From positions 44,821,169 to 44,885,168 of the forward strand of contig OX485806.1 of NCBI GenBank assembly GCA_950295325.1: a DNA stretch of 64,000 nucleotides. Direction: 5' to 3'. Below are positions 25,501 to 37,400 of this stretch, one piece after another (position 1 is the stretch's first letter; every line of letters begins with the position of its first letter). The notes under the pieces were generated by a model. That model was not told where the DNA came from. It made no database searches and saw only the letters and a program-made list of their open reading frames with translations. Made by a program: the position numbers and the translations under genes. This DNA is from Polytrichum commune. Taxonomy: Eukaryota > Streptophyta > Polytrichopsida > Polytrichales > Polytrichaceae.

Positions 25501-28500
25501 TCATACCATTTCTAACGATTTCAGACCACCTAAGACCCCTAATTTCAAACTCCCAAACCTGCAAACTAAGCTTAATATGACAATTTCTAACCACCTAATA
25601 CCCCTCCCAGTAGCTATGTTGGCACGGAGATACCCAAATGCAGTTCAATCAAACTGCCTCACATATGATTCAAACCCTTACTTTCTCACTTACAAACATG
25701 CAAACTAAACTTAATCACACCATTTCTAACCATTTGAGACCACCTAAGACCCCTAATTTCAAACTCACAAACCTGCAAACTAAGCTTAATATGACAATTT
25801 CTAACCACCTAATACCCCTCCCAGTAGTTATCTCGGCACAGAGACACCCAAATGAAGTTCAATCAAACTGCCTCACATATGATTCAAACCCTTACTTTCT
25901 AACTTACAAACATGCAAACTAAGCTTAATCAGACCATTTCTAACCATTTCAGACCACCTAAGACCCCTAATTTCAAACTCACAAACCTGCAAACTAAGCT
26001 TAATATGACAATTTCTAACCACCTAATACCCCTCCCAGTAGCTATCTTGTCACGGAGACACCCAAATGAAGTTCAATCAAACTGCCTCACATTTGATTCA
26101 GGCCCCTACTTTCTAACTTACAAACATGCACACTAATCTTAATCAGACGATTTCTAACCATTTCAGACCACCTAAGACCCCTAATTTCATGCTCACAAAC
26201 CTGCAAACTAAGCTTAATATGACCATCTCTAACCACCTAATACCCCTCCCAGTAGCTATGTGGGCACGGAGACACCCAAATGAAGTTCAATCAAACTGCC
26301 TCACATTTGATTCAGGCCCCTACTTTCTAACTTACAAACATGCAAACTAAGCTTAATCAGACCATTTCTAACCATTTCAGACCACCTAAGACCCCTAATT
26401 TCAAACTCACAAACCTGCAAACTAAGCTTAATATGACCATCTCTAACCACCTAATACCCCTCCCAGTAGCTATCTCGGCACGGACACACCCAAATGAAGT
26501 TCAATCAAACTGCCTCACATATGATTCAGGCCCCTACTTTGTAACTTACAAACATGCAAACTAAGCTTAATCATACCATTTCTAACGATTTCAGACCACC
26601 TAAGACCCCTAATTTCAAACTCCCAAACCTGCAAACTAAGCTTAATATGACAATTTCTAACCACCTAATACCCCTCCCAGTAGCTATGTTGGCACGGAGA
26701 TACCCAAATGCAGTTCAATCAAACTGCCTCACATATGATTCAAACCCTTACTTTCTCACTTACAAACATGCAAACTAAACTTAATCACACCATTTCTAAC
26801 CATTTGAGACCACCTAAGACCCCTAATTTCAAACTCACAAACCTGCAAACTAAGCTTAATATGACAATTTCTAACCACCTAATACCCCTCCTAGTAGATA
26901 TCTCGGCACAGAGACACCCAAATGAAGTTCAATCAAACTGCCTCACATATGATTCAGACCCCTACTTTCTAACTTACAAACATGCAAACTAAGCTTAATC
27001 AGACCATTTCTAACAATTTCAGACCACCTAAGACCCCTAATTTCAAACTCACAAACCTGCAAACTAAGCTTAATATGACAATTTCTAACCACCTAATACC
27101 CCTCCCAGTAGCTATCTCGGCACCGAGACACCCAAATGAAGTTCAATGAAACTGCCTCACATATGATTCAGGCCCCTACTTTCTCACTTACAAACATGCA
27201 CACTAAGCTTAATCAGACCATTTCTAACCATTTGAGACCACCTAAGACCCCTAATTTCAAACTCACAAACCTGCAAACTAAGCTTAATATGACAATTTCT
27301 AACCACCTAATACCCCTCCCAGTAGTTATCTCGGCACAGAGACACCCAAATGAAGTTCAATCTAACTGCCTCACATATGATTCAGGCCCCTACTTTGTAA
27401 CTTACAAACATGCAAACTAAACTTAATCAGACCATTTCTAACCATTTCAGACCACCTAAGACCCCTAATTTCAAACTCACAAACCTGCAAACTAAGCTTA
27501 ATATGACCATTTCTAACCACCTAATACCCCTCCCAGTAGCTATCTCGGCACCGAAACACCCAAATGAAGTTCAATCAAACTGCCTCACATATGATTAAGG
27601 CCCGTACTTTCTAACTTACAAACATGCAAACTAAGCTTAATCAGACCATTTCTAACCATTTCAGACCACCTAAGACCCCTAATTTCAAACTCACAAACCT
27701 GCAAACTAAGCTTAATATGACCATCCCTAACCACCTAATACCCCTCCCAGTAGCTATCTCGGCACCGAGACACCCAAATGAAGTTCAATCAAACTGCCTC
27801 ACATATGATTAAGGCCCCTACTTTCTAACTTACAAACATGCAAACTAAGCTTAATTAGACCATTTCTAACCATTTCAGACCACCTAAGACCCCTAATTTC
27901 AAACTCACAAACCTGCAAACTAAGCTTAATATGACAATTTCTAACCACCTAATACCCCTCCCAGTAGTTATCTCGGCACGGAGACACCCAAATGAAGTTT
28001 AATCTAATTGCCTCACATATGATTCAGACCCTTACTTTCTCACTTACAAACATGCAAACTAAGCTTAATCATACCATTTCTAACGATTTGAAACCACCTA
28101 AGACCCCTAATTTGAAACTCACAAACCTGCAAACTAAGCTTAATATGACCATTTCTAACCACCTAATACCCCTCCCAGTAGTTATCTCGGCACGGAGACA
28201 CCCAATGAAGTTCAATCAAACTGCCTCACATTTGATTCAGGCCCCTACTTTCTAACTTACAAACATGCACACTAAGCTTAATCAGACCATTTCTAACCAT
28301 TTGAGACCACCTAAGACCCCTAATTTCAAACTCACAAACCTGCAAACTAAGCTTAATATGACAATTTCTAACCACCTAATACCCCTCCCAGTAGCTATGT
28401 TGGCACGGAGACACCCAAATGAAGTTCAATCAAACTGCCTCACATATGATTCAGGCCCCTACTTTGTAACTTACAAACATGCAAACTAAACTTAATCAGA

Positions 28501-28508
28501 CCATTTCT
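19562..28508. repeat. 214-bp satellite array, left block (about 42 monomers)
   Basis: The period is 214 bp, as seen from recurring positions such as 19675, 19889 and 20103. Diagnostic blocks are CCACCTAAGACCCCTAATTT, CTCGGCACGGAGACACCCAA and AACTGCCTCACATATGATTC. Each monomer is an internal dimer: ACAAACATGCAAACTAAGCT and ACAAACCTGCAAACTAAGCT lie 75 bp apart and are followed by similar sequence. Because 214 is not a multiple of 3, frames shift at each monomer and the many 60-94-codon frames are by-products. The array starts at the left 2.84-kb LTR and ends abruptly inside a monomer at the truncated gag. Confidence 0.95.
21226..26790. repeat. Higher-order duplication in left satellite: two 2782-bp blocks (13 monomers each)
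   Basis: Variant monomers recur at an offset of 2782 bp (13 x 214): 21632/24414, 21846/24628, 22274/25056, 22702/25484, 23130/25912 and 23558/26340. I saw no differences in the places compared. A shorter 1070-bp (5-monomer) relation links 22702 with 23772. Confidence 0.85.
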
Positions 28509-29179
28509 TGGGAGAACAAATTAGAAAAACTTGGTTCATAAATGGACTAAGAAAGGAATATGAGAAGTATGTAAACATCTTGCCAAGTGATACTTTGGAG
28601 GAAGCACTAGCTTCGGCACGAAAGATTGAGATGAGCAAGACAAAGAAAGAAAGAATGAGAGAAGAAGAATCAAGTGGAGATTCGAGGAGCGATTCCGATG
28701 ATGAAAGAAGAAAGAAGAAAAAGGGAAAGGCTAAGAAAGCCGATATTACTAAGGATGATTTAAAGGCTCTTAAACGAGAGATAGAGGAAGTGGCAATCGG
28801 TACTCGGAAGTTTAGAACGGGAGTCCCTTGCCAGAAATGCCGGAACGAAGGTCATTATTCGAATGAATGCCAATTAAAGAATTGCACAAATTGCAATAGT
28901 ACTACCCACAATACAAATGAATGTGTTTATGATGGAAGAAGGCGAGAAAGGAGATATGGAGTGAATCAAGTACAACCACAATTTAACAACAACCGGAGAA
29001 GGGCGGGAGCCGAACCTCCGAGATTTAGAGATGAAGAGAGACCGCGGTTCGGGGAGAATCGGCGAGATATGAGATACCCCTATCAAGGGAGAGATAAGCA
29101 AAGGGATGAAGAATACCCCTATCACGGGCAGGAATACCGAAGCCAATACTACCCAAGGGAAGAAGAAAACCCCTATTAG
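28509..29179 (+). pseudogene. gag: gag C-terminal part with two CCHC knuckles
   Basis: The frame enters from satellite; the first recognisable gag residues (GEQIRKTWFINGLRKEYEKY) are the end of a capsid-type domain. A Lys/Arg/Glu-rich linker follows. Then come two CX2CX4HX4C zinc knuckles, CQKCRNEGHYSNEC and CTNCNSTTHNTNEC, at about residues 108-139 counted from 28508. Next is an Arg/Tyr-rich tail with repeated YPY..G motifs. A TAG at 29177-29179 stops the frame where earlier tail repeats have Gln or His. The same frame continues at once into pol, so this was probably one gag-pol frame. The capsid N-terminus is lost. Confidence 0.85.
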
Positions 29180-32100
29180 GGCGGCCCTAGAGGACCCATT
29201 AATCACGGGAGATTGGAATACCCCAGGGAGGTGATGGACAACAATGGCCAAAAAGCCGCGCCGAGAATCGGGTACACTGGCCTACCACGACGGGAAGGCA
29301 ACGCCGACGAGTGCTATTATTGTCATCAACAGGGTCATAGAAAGCCGGAGTGCTCATTGTTTAGGAAACATCAAGATGAAGCGAATGAATACGCGAAGAA
29401 GCCCATGGTGGCGGCAAATGTAGTGACACCAAGTGTGTGTGTGATGACGAGAGCCCAAAGAGCGGCGAAAGAAAACTCTAAGGAAGAGAGTGAATCGGAA
29501 GATGAAGAAGATGATAGAAAGAGCGAAGACTCGGAGAATAGCGATAGTGATGATGAAAAGGATACCATAAAGGTTATGGATGAAGAAAGCGAAGAGCTTA
29601 GTGAGAATGAGAATGAGCCAAAGAATAGGCGAAAAGAACACGAGTCACAAGTGTTGCGGGATGCACCGGAGGACTCGGAGTGGAAGAAGAAGCGGGAGAT
29701 ACACCGCCAAGTAACGAATACGATCAAGGAGATCCAACGGGAAGCGGGCGAAGATCTTTTAGAGCCAGAAGATCTGGCCCCAAAGTACCAAAAGTCAGCT
29801 AAGGGAAAAGCGACGAAAGAAGAACCCCGGACGAGGGTAGGACAAATTATTCGAAAAGTACTAGATTCAACTCAAGCAAATATAACTATAGGGCAACTTT
29901 TGGAGATAGCCCCTTATTGCAAAAGAAAAGTAATAGAAGCAATTTACACGAACGGGCGAGATGAGAGGGAAGTACCTCAAACATATCTCGTGGCCACAAA
30001 AGACTTTGATGAAGAAATGCCGATGATAACGGTATGGACTAAGAATCGACGAATATCCAACGTGTTACTAGATGGAGGATCGGGAGTGAACCTCATTACG
30101 GACACTTTGATGGACAAATTGGGAATAGAGAAACAACTTGAAGTAGCACCATTCACAATCAAAATGGCGGATCAAAGGAAGGTAACGCCACTTGGAATCA
30201 TCAAGAATTTGAAAATCAATATTGGAGGATTAACTTTTAAGATTACCGTGACGGTGATAAAGATGGAGAATCAAGAGAATAGCTACTCAATGCTACTTGG
30301 ACGACCATGGCTTAAGCAAGCACGTGCCAAGCATGATTGGGGAAAGAGTCAACTAATCTTGTATCAAAATGGAATAGATGTATGTATTGGTACTAATCGA
30401 AGACCAAAGCTTCCGGATTCATCAAGACCAATCAATATCGAAGGTTTTGATTGGGAATCCGGATTAACCGATGAAGAGGAACAAGTAGTTTATCAAGCTT
30501 ATCCAAGCTTACACCACATAGCCGATGTGGAACTAGATGGATTGAAGCTATTATATGAAACCGAATGCAATATGGTCATGACAAGCATCGAAGGAGAAAA
30601 CGAGGAGAATATCAACAAAAAGGGACTCAAAGCAATCGTGAAGAAAAAGGAGAAACAAATTCCAAATCTCAAAGAAGGAACTCCAAAACAAAAAGAGGAT
30701 ATGGGAGAAAAATCCATTTATCCGTCCCATTTCTATGAAACAAAAGAAGGAGAACAAGCAATCGATCAAACACCGGCATCCGAAGCGGTTAAGGGAAAAA
30801 CAATCGCGGGATGGACCGTCGAAGATGAAGATATGATAAAAGAAATTAACCTTGGGACAACGGAGGACCCCAAAATGGTACGAATAGGAAAGGAACTTGA
30901 CCCTACCTATGAAAACCAAGTGATTGAGATACTAAGAGATTATAAGGATGTATTCGCATGGACGTATGAGGATATGAAAGGGATACCACCTCACATTTGT
31001 GAGCACAAGATAGAACTCAAACCAAACACCAAGCCGATCAAGCAAAGCCGTTATCGAATGAATCTGAATTATGCGGCGAAGGTGAAGGAAGAGATCGACA
31101 AATTGCTCAAGGCCATATTCATATACCCGGTAGATAGAGCGGAATGGCTTTCACCGATAGTGATAGTACCGAAGAAAAATGGGAAGTTGAGAGTATGCGT
31201 AGATTATCGGAAACTCAATGGAGCAACAAAATCCGACCCATTTCCATTACCATTCACGGAGGAGATTCTTGAAACGGTAGCTGGACACGAGATGTTGTCA
31301 CTACTAGACGGGTTTAGTGGTTACAATCAAGTGAGGGTAGCACCGGAAGATCAACCGAAAACTTGTTTTATTACGGAGTGGGGAGCTTATGCTACTAGAG
31401 TGATGTCATTTGGACTTATGAGTGCGCCATCTACTTTTCAAAGGGGAGTAATGACGATTTTCGCGGAGTTTCTAAATGATTTTATGAAAGTATTTTTAGA
31501 CGATTTTAGTATATATGGGACAAAGGCGGATCATATCAAGCACCTTAAGCTTTGTCTTCAACGATGTAGAGAGTGTGGGTTAAGTCTTAATCCGGAGAAG
31601 TGCATGATTTGTGTGATCTCGGGGAGATTACTTGGTCATGTGGTTTGCAAAGAGGGACTTTTGATAGATCCCAAAAAAATCTCCGTGATTCAAAACTTAC
31701 CACCACCAACAAATGTCAAGAGTTTACGAGCTTTCTTAGGCTCGGTAACATACCATAGGAGATTCATATGGATGTTTGCACAAATTACGAGACCTCTTTA
31801 TGCTCTCCTCAAAAAAGATGAAGCATTTGAATGGACGACAAATTGCCAACAAACATTTGAACTAGTCAAGAGACTTCTAACTACGACACCAATATTAATG
31901 GCTCCAAATTGGTCAATGGAATTTCATGTCCATTGTGATGCATCAAACATAGCCATTGGAGCAGTACTAGCGCAAAAGGTGAATGGGAACATCGACTCGC
32001 CGATTTACTATGCAAGCCGATTATTAAATCAAGCGGAAAAAAATTATAGCACGACGGAACGAGAAGCCTTAGCAATGGTATATTCGGTAAACAAATTCCG

Positions 32101-32368
32101 ACACTACCTTTTGGCGAATCATTTCGTGTTCTACGTGGATCATCAAGCATTGTTATACTTGATAAATAGACCGATAATCTCGGGGAGAATCACAAGATGG
32201 ATGCTTCTTCTACAAGAATACGATTTTGAGATTGTGTATATGCCTGGAAGACGACACGTGATGGCGGATCACCTCTCAAGAATCGATAATGGAGAACCAC
32301 CTACCGGATGCCAATTTATTTTGTATGGAAGTACTAGAAGAGGAAGAAGATTACATGGAAAAAAGTGA
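29180..32368 (+). pseudogene. pol: gag-pol continuation: third knuckle, aspartic protease, RT, RNase H
   Basis: The ATG at 29213 is in the same frame as gag. Domains in order: a third CCHC knuckle (CYYCHQQGHRKPEC, residues 34-47); an acidic linker; a protease with VLLDGGSGVNLIT near residue 283 (DGG in place of the usual D-S/T-G); RT with LRVCVDYRKLN and catalytic FLDDFSIYG near 31495-31520; and RNase H with CDASNIAIGAVL, TEREALAMVYS and YVDHQALLY, ending near GRRHVMADHLSR. All catalytic blocks look intact over about 1,000 codons. At about 32300 the frame shifts: the residues expected next (an LPDANLF-like segment) lie in another frame, so the last 20 codons before TGA at 32366-32368 are out of frame. 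Confidence 0.9.
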
Positions 32369-34457
32369 GCAAGTGAATGAAGAGGATGAATGAAGAGAAG
32401 AAAGTAAGACACCATGTCTAGAATGGTACATGGTATATGTCCAACCAACAGAAGATTAGAGAAAACCGTTCAAAGAATATCTCAAGTATGGAAAATTGTT
32501 AACAATCGGAATAACGGAAGAGGAACAAACGCGCATAAAACGGGCTAGTGAGCCCTACATCATGGATGGAGATAAATTAATACGAATTAGCCCAAGTGGA
32601 GAATCAAAAACATGCATAGCGGGACAAGTTATTGAGGAGATCATCGCGGAAGCGCATGAATAAGAAGGTCATCATCAAACCTTCGGAAATACTTGGTTCA
32701 CCATATTAAGTGGACCTTATTGGTGGCCAACAAGAAAGAGGGACGTAGCAAGTTATTGCGAAGAATGTCCGGTTTGCTTACGACAAAATGAAGGACGAAT
32801 ATATGAACTAGAAAATGATACTCTAGTACTAGACTCGGTATCGGATGACGAGTCAACTACGGAAGAAAACCACTCGACGGATTGGAGAACACCCTATTTT
32901 GAGTACTTAAGAAATGGACAAGTAAATGGAGAAAATATTACCAATGAAAAACAATTTCGATGGGCAAACAAATGCAAGCGGTTCGTTCTCAACGGAGGAA
33001 CTTTGATAAGATTACTACCCAACGGAGATACGCGAATATGCGTCACACGAAGTCGAGGAGGAAAACTCATAGCGGCCACTTACAACGCAAAAGGCAAGCA
33101 TTTGACCTTACCTATGACTAAGCAATTAATATTCTTTAGTCCTTATTGGTGGCCTACAATTGACGAAGACATCAAGTATCACGCGGAATACGAATGTGAA
33201 GAATGCATGTTACAACTCAATGGGAAGCAAGAAGAGATGAATCTAAAAGATAAGCAAACGACTACATTAAAAAAGATGTCACCATCCGATTGGAGAAAAC
33301 CTTACGTCGAATACTTGTCATTCGGAAAGGTAACTAGCAATGAATTAACCGAAGAAGAGAAGGAACGAATTGCGAATAGAAGCCAATTCTTCGCCATCAT
33401 GAATGGCAAACTAATGAGACAATTTGTCGCCAATGAGATACCAAAAGAATGCATTTTGGAGAATCGAATTCTACAATTCTTAAGGGAACTTCATGAAAAA
33501 CATCAAACATGCGAAGAAATGATAAAACAAGCGACACAAGGATCATATTGGTGGCCTACAATGACTCGCGATATTCAAAATTTTACCAAACAAAGAAATG
33601 GTACTACACCAACGCGACAAAAGAATGAGTCAACCAAAGTGGATTGGAGAACGCCAATAGTAGAGTATTTGATTCAAGGAACAACCAGAGATCGGTATCC
33701 ATTTGAACAAGAGAAAAAAACTTACTTTATGGAAGAGGGAGAATTACGGAAGGAAGTAGACCACGGAGAAACCAAGATATGTATCGCGGGAGATCCAATC
33801 AAGCATCTAATCAAACGAGTGCATGAACAAAATGATTATCATCTCAATCCGAACGATACTATTCAACAAATTCTCAACGGGCCTTATTGGTGGCCTACTA
33901 TAGCACAAGACACGGGACATTATATCAATGGAGAATGTCCGAGATGTAAGAAGAAAGCAACAACTAAAATACAATGCGGAGCAATTACCACCGATCCACA
34001 AGAGGATTGGAGAACACCATTTATTGACTACTTATCGCATGGGATATTGACAACACCGGCAACGACTTCTCAAAGACAACAAATAGCGATAAGAAGTAGA
34101 CCTTTTCAACTAATCAATGGAGACCAATTAATCAAGGAAGGGGCCGACGGAATGAAAAGGAGATGTGTCTCCGGACCAATTACCGAGGCGATCATCGCCG
34201 AAGCACATGAAGGCATTGCGGGAGGACACTTCGCGGCAAACATCACATTACACAAAATATTGACAGCTCTTTATTGGTGGCCTACTATGAAAATGGATGT
34301 GTATATGTATTGCAAACAATGCGACATATGCCAAAGAGTGGGACCAAAAGTCTCCAAATCCACACAACCATTACACCCAATCATGCCTACGGAAGTCTTT
34401 CAAAGATGGGGATTAGACTTTATAGGTCCAATCAATCCTCCCACCAAAGGTACTTAA
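32340..34457 (+). pseudogene. pol: Five tandem RNase H-integrase linker plus H2C2 zinc modules
   Basis: One frame (the frame of 33003) carries five copies of a module of about 354-426 bp: a DWR-P-YL-G linker, a G-L-R/K segment, a Cys-Ile segment, His residues, the signature YWWPT, then a CxxC. Module starts are 32454, 32880, 33288, 33642 and 34005; YWWPT lies near 32718, 33145, 33550, 33890 and 34275. Module 5 is the canonical one and leads into the integrase core (CDICQRVGP, then WGLDFIGP). Module 3 has lost its CxxC pair. Stops: TGA 32391-32393, TAG 32457-32459 (at the Trp of the first DWR motif), TAA 32661-32663 and TAA 34455-34457. Copies differ strongly from each other, so the amplification is old. 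Normal elements have one such module. Confidence 0.85.
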
Positions 34458-37400
34458 AATAGATACATCATCACCGCCACGGATTACACTACCAAATGGG
34501 TTGAAGCAAGAGCACTAAAGGATAACACCGCGGCATCTACCGCGAAATTCATATTTGAGGAGATCATCACCAAATTTGGATGTCCGATTGAACTAGTTAG
34601 TGACCAAGGGAGTCACTTTCTAAACGAGACAATCCAAATTCTAACCAAGACATTTATGGTCTTGCATCGTAAATCGACAACTTACTATCCTCAAGCCAAC
34701 GGACAAGCCGAAAGCACGAACAAAGTCATTAAAACGACACTTACCAAAATGGTAAACGCCAATCGCACGGATTGGGACACTAAACTATATGTGGCACTAT
34801 GGGCATATAGAACGGCATACAAAGTCACCACCAAGCATACACCATTCTCATTGGTATTCGGAACGGAGGCATTACTTCCATTAACGTTCATTTACAACGA
34901 GGAGAATCTCCAAAGGAATCAAGAATGGCATCCCGTTCTTAAACGGAGAATGGAACAATTAAGGACGTTGGACTTGACCCGAATCGAGGCAGAGGAGAAT
35001 ATAGAACATGTCCAAATTATGAGAAAAAGGCGACAAGATAAAACCTTAATGGAAGGAAAGAGGTGCAAACATTGCAAGAAAACCTCTTATGATACTAATG
35101 AGGAAACTCATCAAGCAAGGGAGAAATTAGAGAGGAACAAAACTCCCAAATTCTACAAGGGTCAAAAGATTCTATGGCATCAAAGGATGAACAAACTTGG
35201 TCCAAGCAAATTTAGGACCCGATGGAGCGGACCTTACGAGATTATGGAAATTTACGACAACAACACAGTGGATGTAAGCACATTGCAAGGAGAAAATCTT
35301 GGAAGGGTAAACATGAGTAAGATTAAGCCTTACCATGAACCCCTTGAAACAAAGGCATATGTTTTGGAAGTTGGTGACGTCACAAACTCGTCACTTCACA
35401 AAACAAATAGAAGTTATAAAAACGGATCCAACGCTACCAATGGAGAATCAAGCTATTCGGAACCATGTAAATTTTACAAAGGGCAAGGGATGATTATCAC
35501 ATCCCCGGATTATGATGAAATACATCACAAAATGATTGAATGCTATCGCATACAACCAGTGGAGGCAGAGGATAAACACAAACTACTTACAAAAATAACG
35601 ACAGAGAATTACACTATCCAGCCGTTATCGGAAGCAACCACGAATCAACAATCAACAAATGGGCCACAAACAATGGAAATTGAAAACTTGATTTTTCAAA
35701 CACCAACAAATTACGACAAAGATGAACCACACAAGCATCCATTCATGAACTCACGTACAAGCAAGTTGTACGACCACGATCCAACTACGCCAAGCAAGGA
35801 CAACACACATGCCAAGTACAAAGTGCCCAAGGGTTTCTCATATCATGAGTTCTTAAGCATGTTAACCAACATATGGTTACGACACATGTCTAAGATTTTG
35901 AGTTTAGTAATGGTAATACTTATTATGGGGAATTGGTACTCACAAAAGAATTCATCCATCCATGTTTCCAACAACAAAATTTCAAAAGGGTCTACCGAAT
36001 CCATGAACCCACAGTTTCACCAAGCTAATTGTATAAATAAGCAGGCTCTAAGGACAAAATTCCGTCAACACTCGAAAAAATTTCAAAGGATAAAACCAGG
36101 GTTTTCAAAATTTGTAGTTAAATCTGATCTTAAATCCAATTTTATTTTTATTGGAGGGGTCCGCACAAGGCGAACCCCAAGAAAGGCGAGAACACTGCAC
36201 AAGGCAGCGTTCTCTTTAATGTTCATCTGCACAAAACACACCACAGGTCAGAAATTGTTAGTAGAAACAGGTATTACAACCAAGACGGATAGGGTCTGTC
36301 ATGGCACCAGTACGCCACCTCAAGGCCAGGTCAATATTTATCACACTAGGGAACCTAGCTGGAGTTGCCAGCAAGCTGCCCGGGAAGTAACAAGATTAAC
36401 CAACACCATCATTAGCAAGACTGTGCTAACCAAGCCAGTAACAGAACCACCTACGTTATTTTCGAAGGGGATCAACAGTTTGAGTCTTCTTTTTCACTTA
36501 TTCAGAGTGACGATCAAGAAAGGTCTTTTTTGTTCGAAGAAGTCTGTAGTGTGCTCAGAGAGTGACAAAAGCATTCTTCAGCTTAACCCTTATGCTGAAT
36601 TAGGAACAGTTTCCATCACACTTAGTTTAGTCTGTAGCAATTACACAGCACAGAACAAAATTTCTGTAATAGACTCAGGGTATTCGGATGAACAGTCGCT
36701 AGTAGAGGTTGATTCTGATCACTTGATAGTAAACAGTAGATTCGGTCAGCTGATAATTAGTCCAAATATTCTTCAACTGACAGGAAAGGGTAGCCTTTAC
36801 AAAACAGAAGCAAGAGTTGTCACCATGAGGACTCCAGCAAAAGAAAAAGGAAAAGCTGCCCAAATGAGGGCAGTAGATGACATTGTATTTAGCACAGAGA
36901 TGGCCGCGCTCGATTTTGAGCCATCACATGCAGAGGAAACATTTTTACAACTGATAGGACTTGACAGATTTGTGACAAGGGTCACTTGGGAGATGTTAAA
37001 TGTCTCAGTGGTTCAAGAAGTGCTTACAAATCTCAATTTGGAGACAAGGGAATCTGCTCTCAATGGGCAGGTCTTTCCAATTTTCGGCAAGGATTGGAGG
37101 AATACAATGAGAGCAGTGTTCTTCCTAACGCCATTTTCGGCAAAAAGAGAACCAGGGACTGCCAAAGTAACGACTACACATATCTTCCCAAATATCAGCG
37201 ACAAGGCCAAAACCAAAGCGGGAACCTGCAAAGTTGTGGAGTGCACAATATCTGAAGCAAGAAGACCACTAAGGTTCTTTAATTCCCTCTTTCTGTTGCG
37301 CACAAGCACTCACACAATTCCTTGCCAAGCAGTTGCACACTTAGCTGATGCCCTTAATGGCAATTCTGTAGATTGGCCAGCATTGTTTAAAGATTTCATA

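Noticed and set aside
19562-28508. CRISPR-like array
   Set aside because: The repeat is a continuous 214-bp satellite without short repeats alternating with unique spacers, and the context is eukaryotic.
29177-29179. Programmed readthrough stop between gag and pol
   Set aside because: TAG falls in a repeated motif where neighbours have Gln or His, and other stops exist further on, so mutation is simpler.
28874-30919. Minus-strand frames under gag and pol
   Set aside because: Shadows of the plus-strand polyprotein; composition (Ser/Phe/Leu-rich) is typical of antisense reading.
35890-35940. Envelope gene in the post-integrase extension
   Set aside because: One hydrophobic stretch only; no signal peptide, cleavage site or second membrane anchor pattern was seen.
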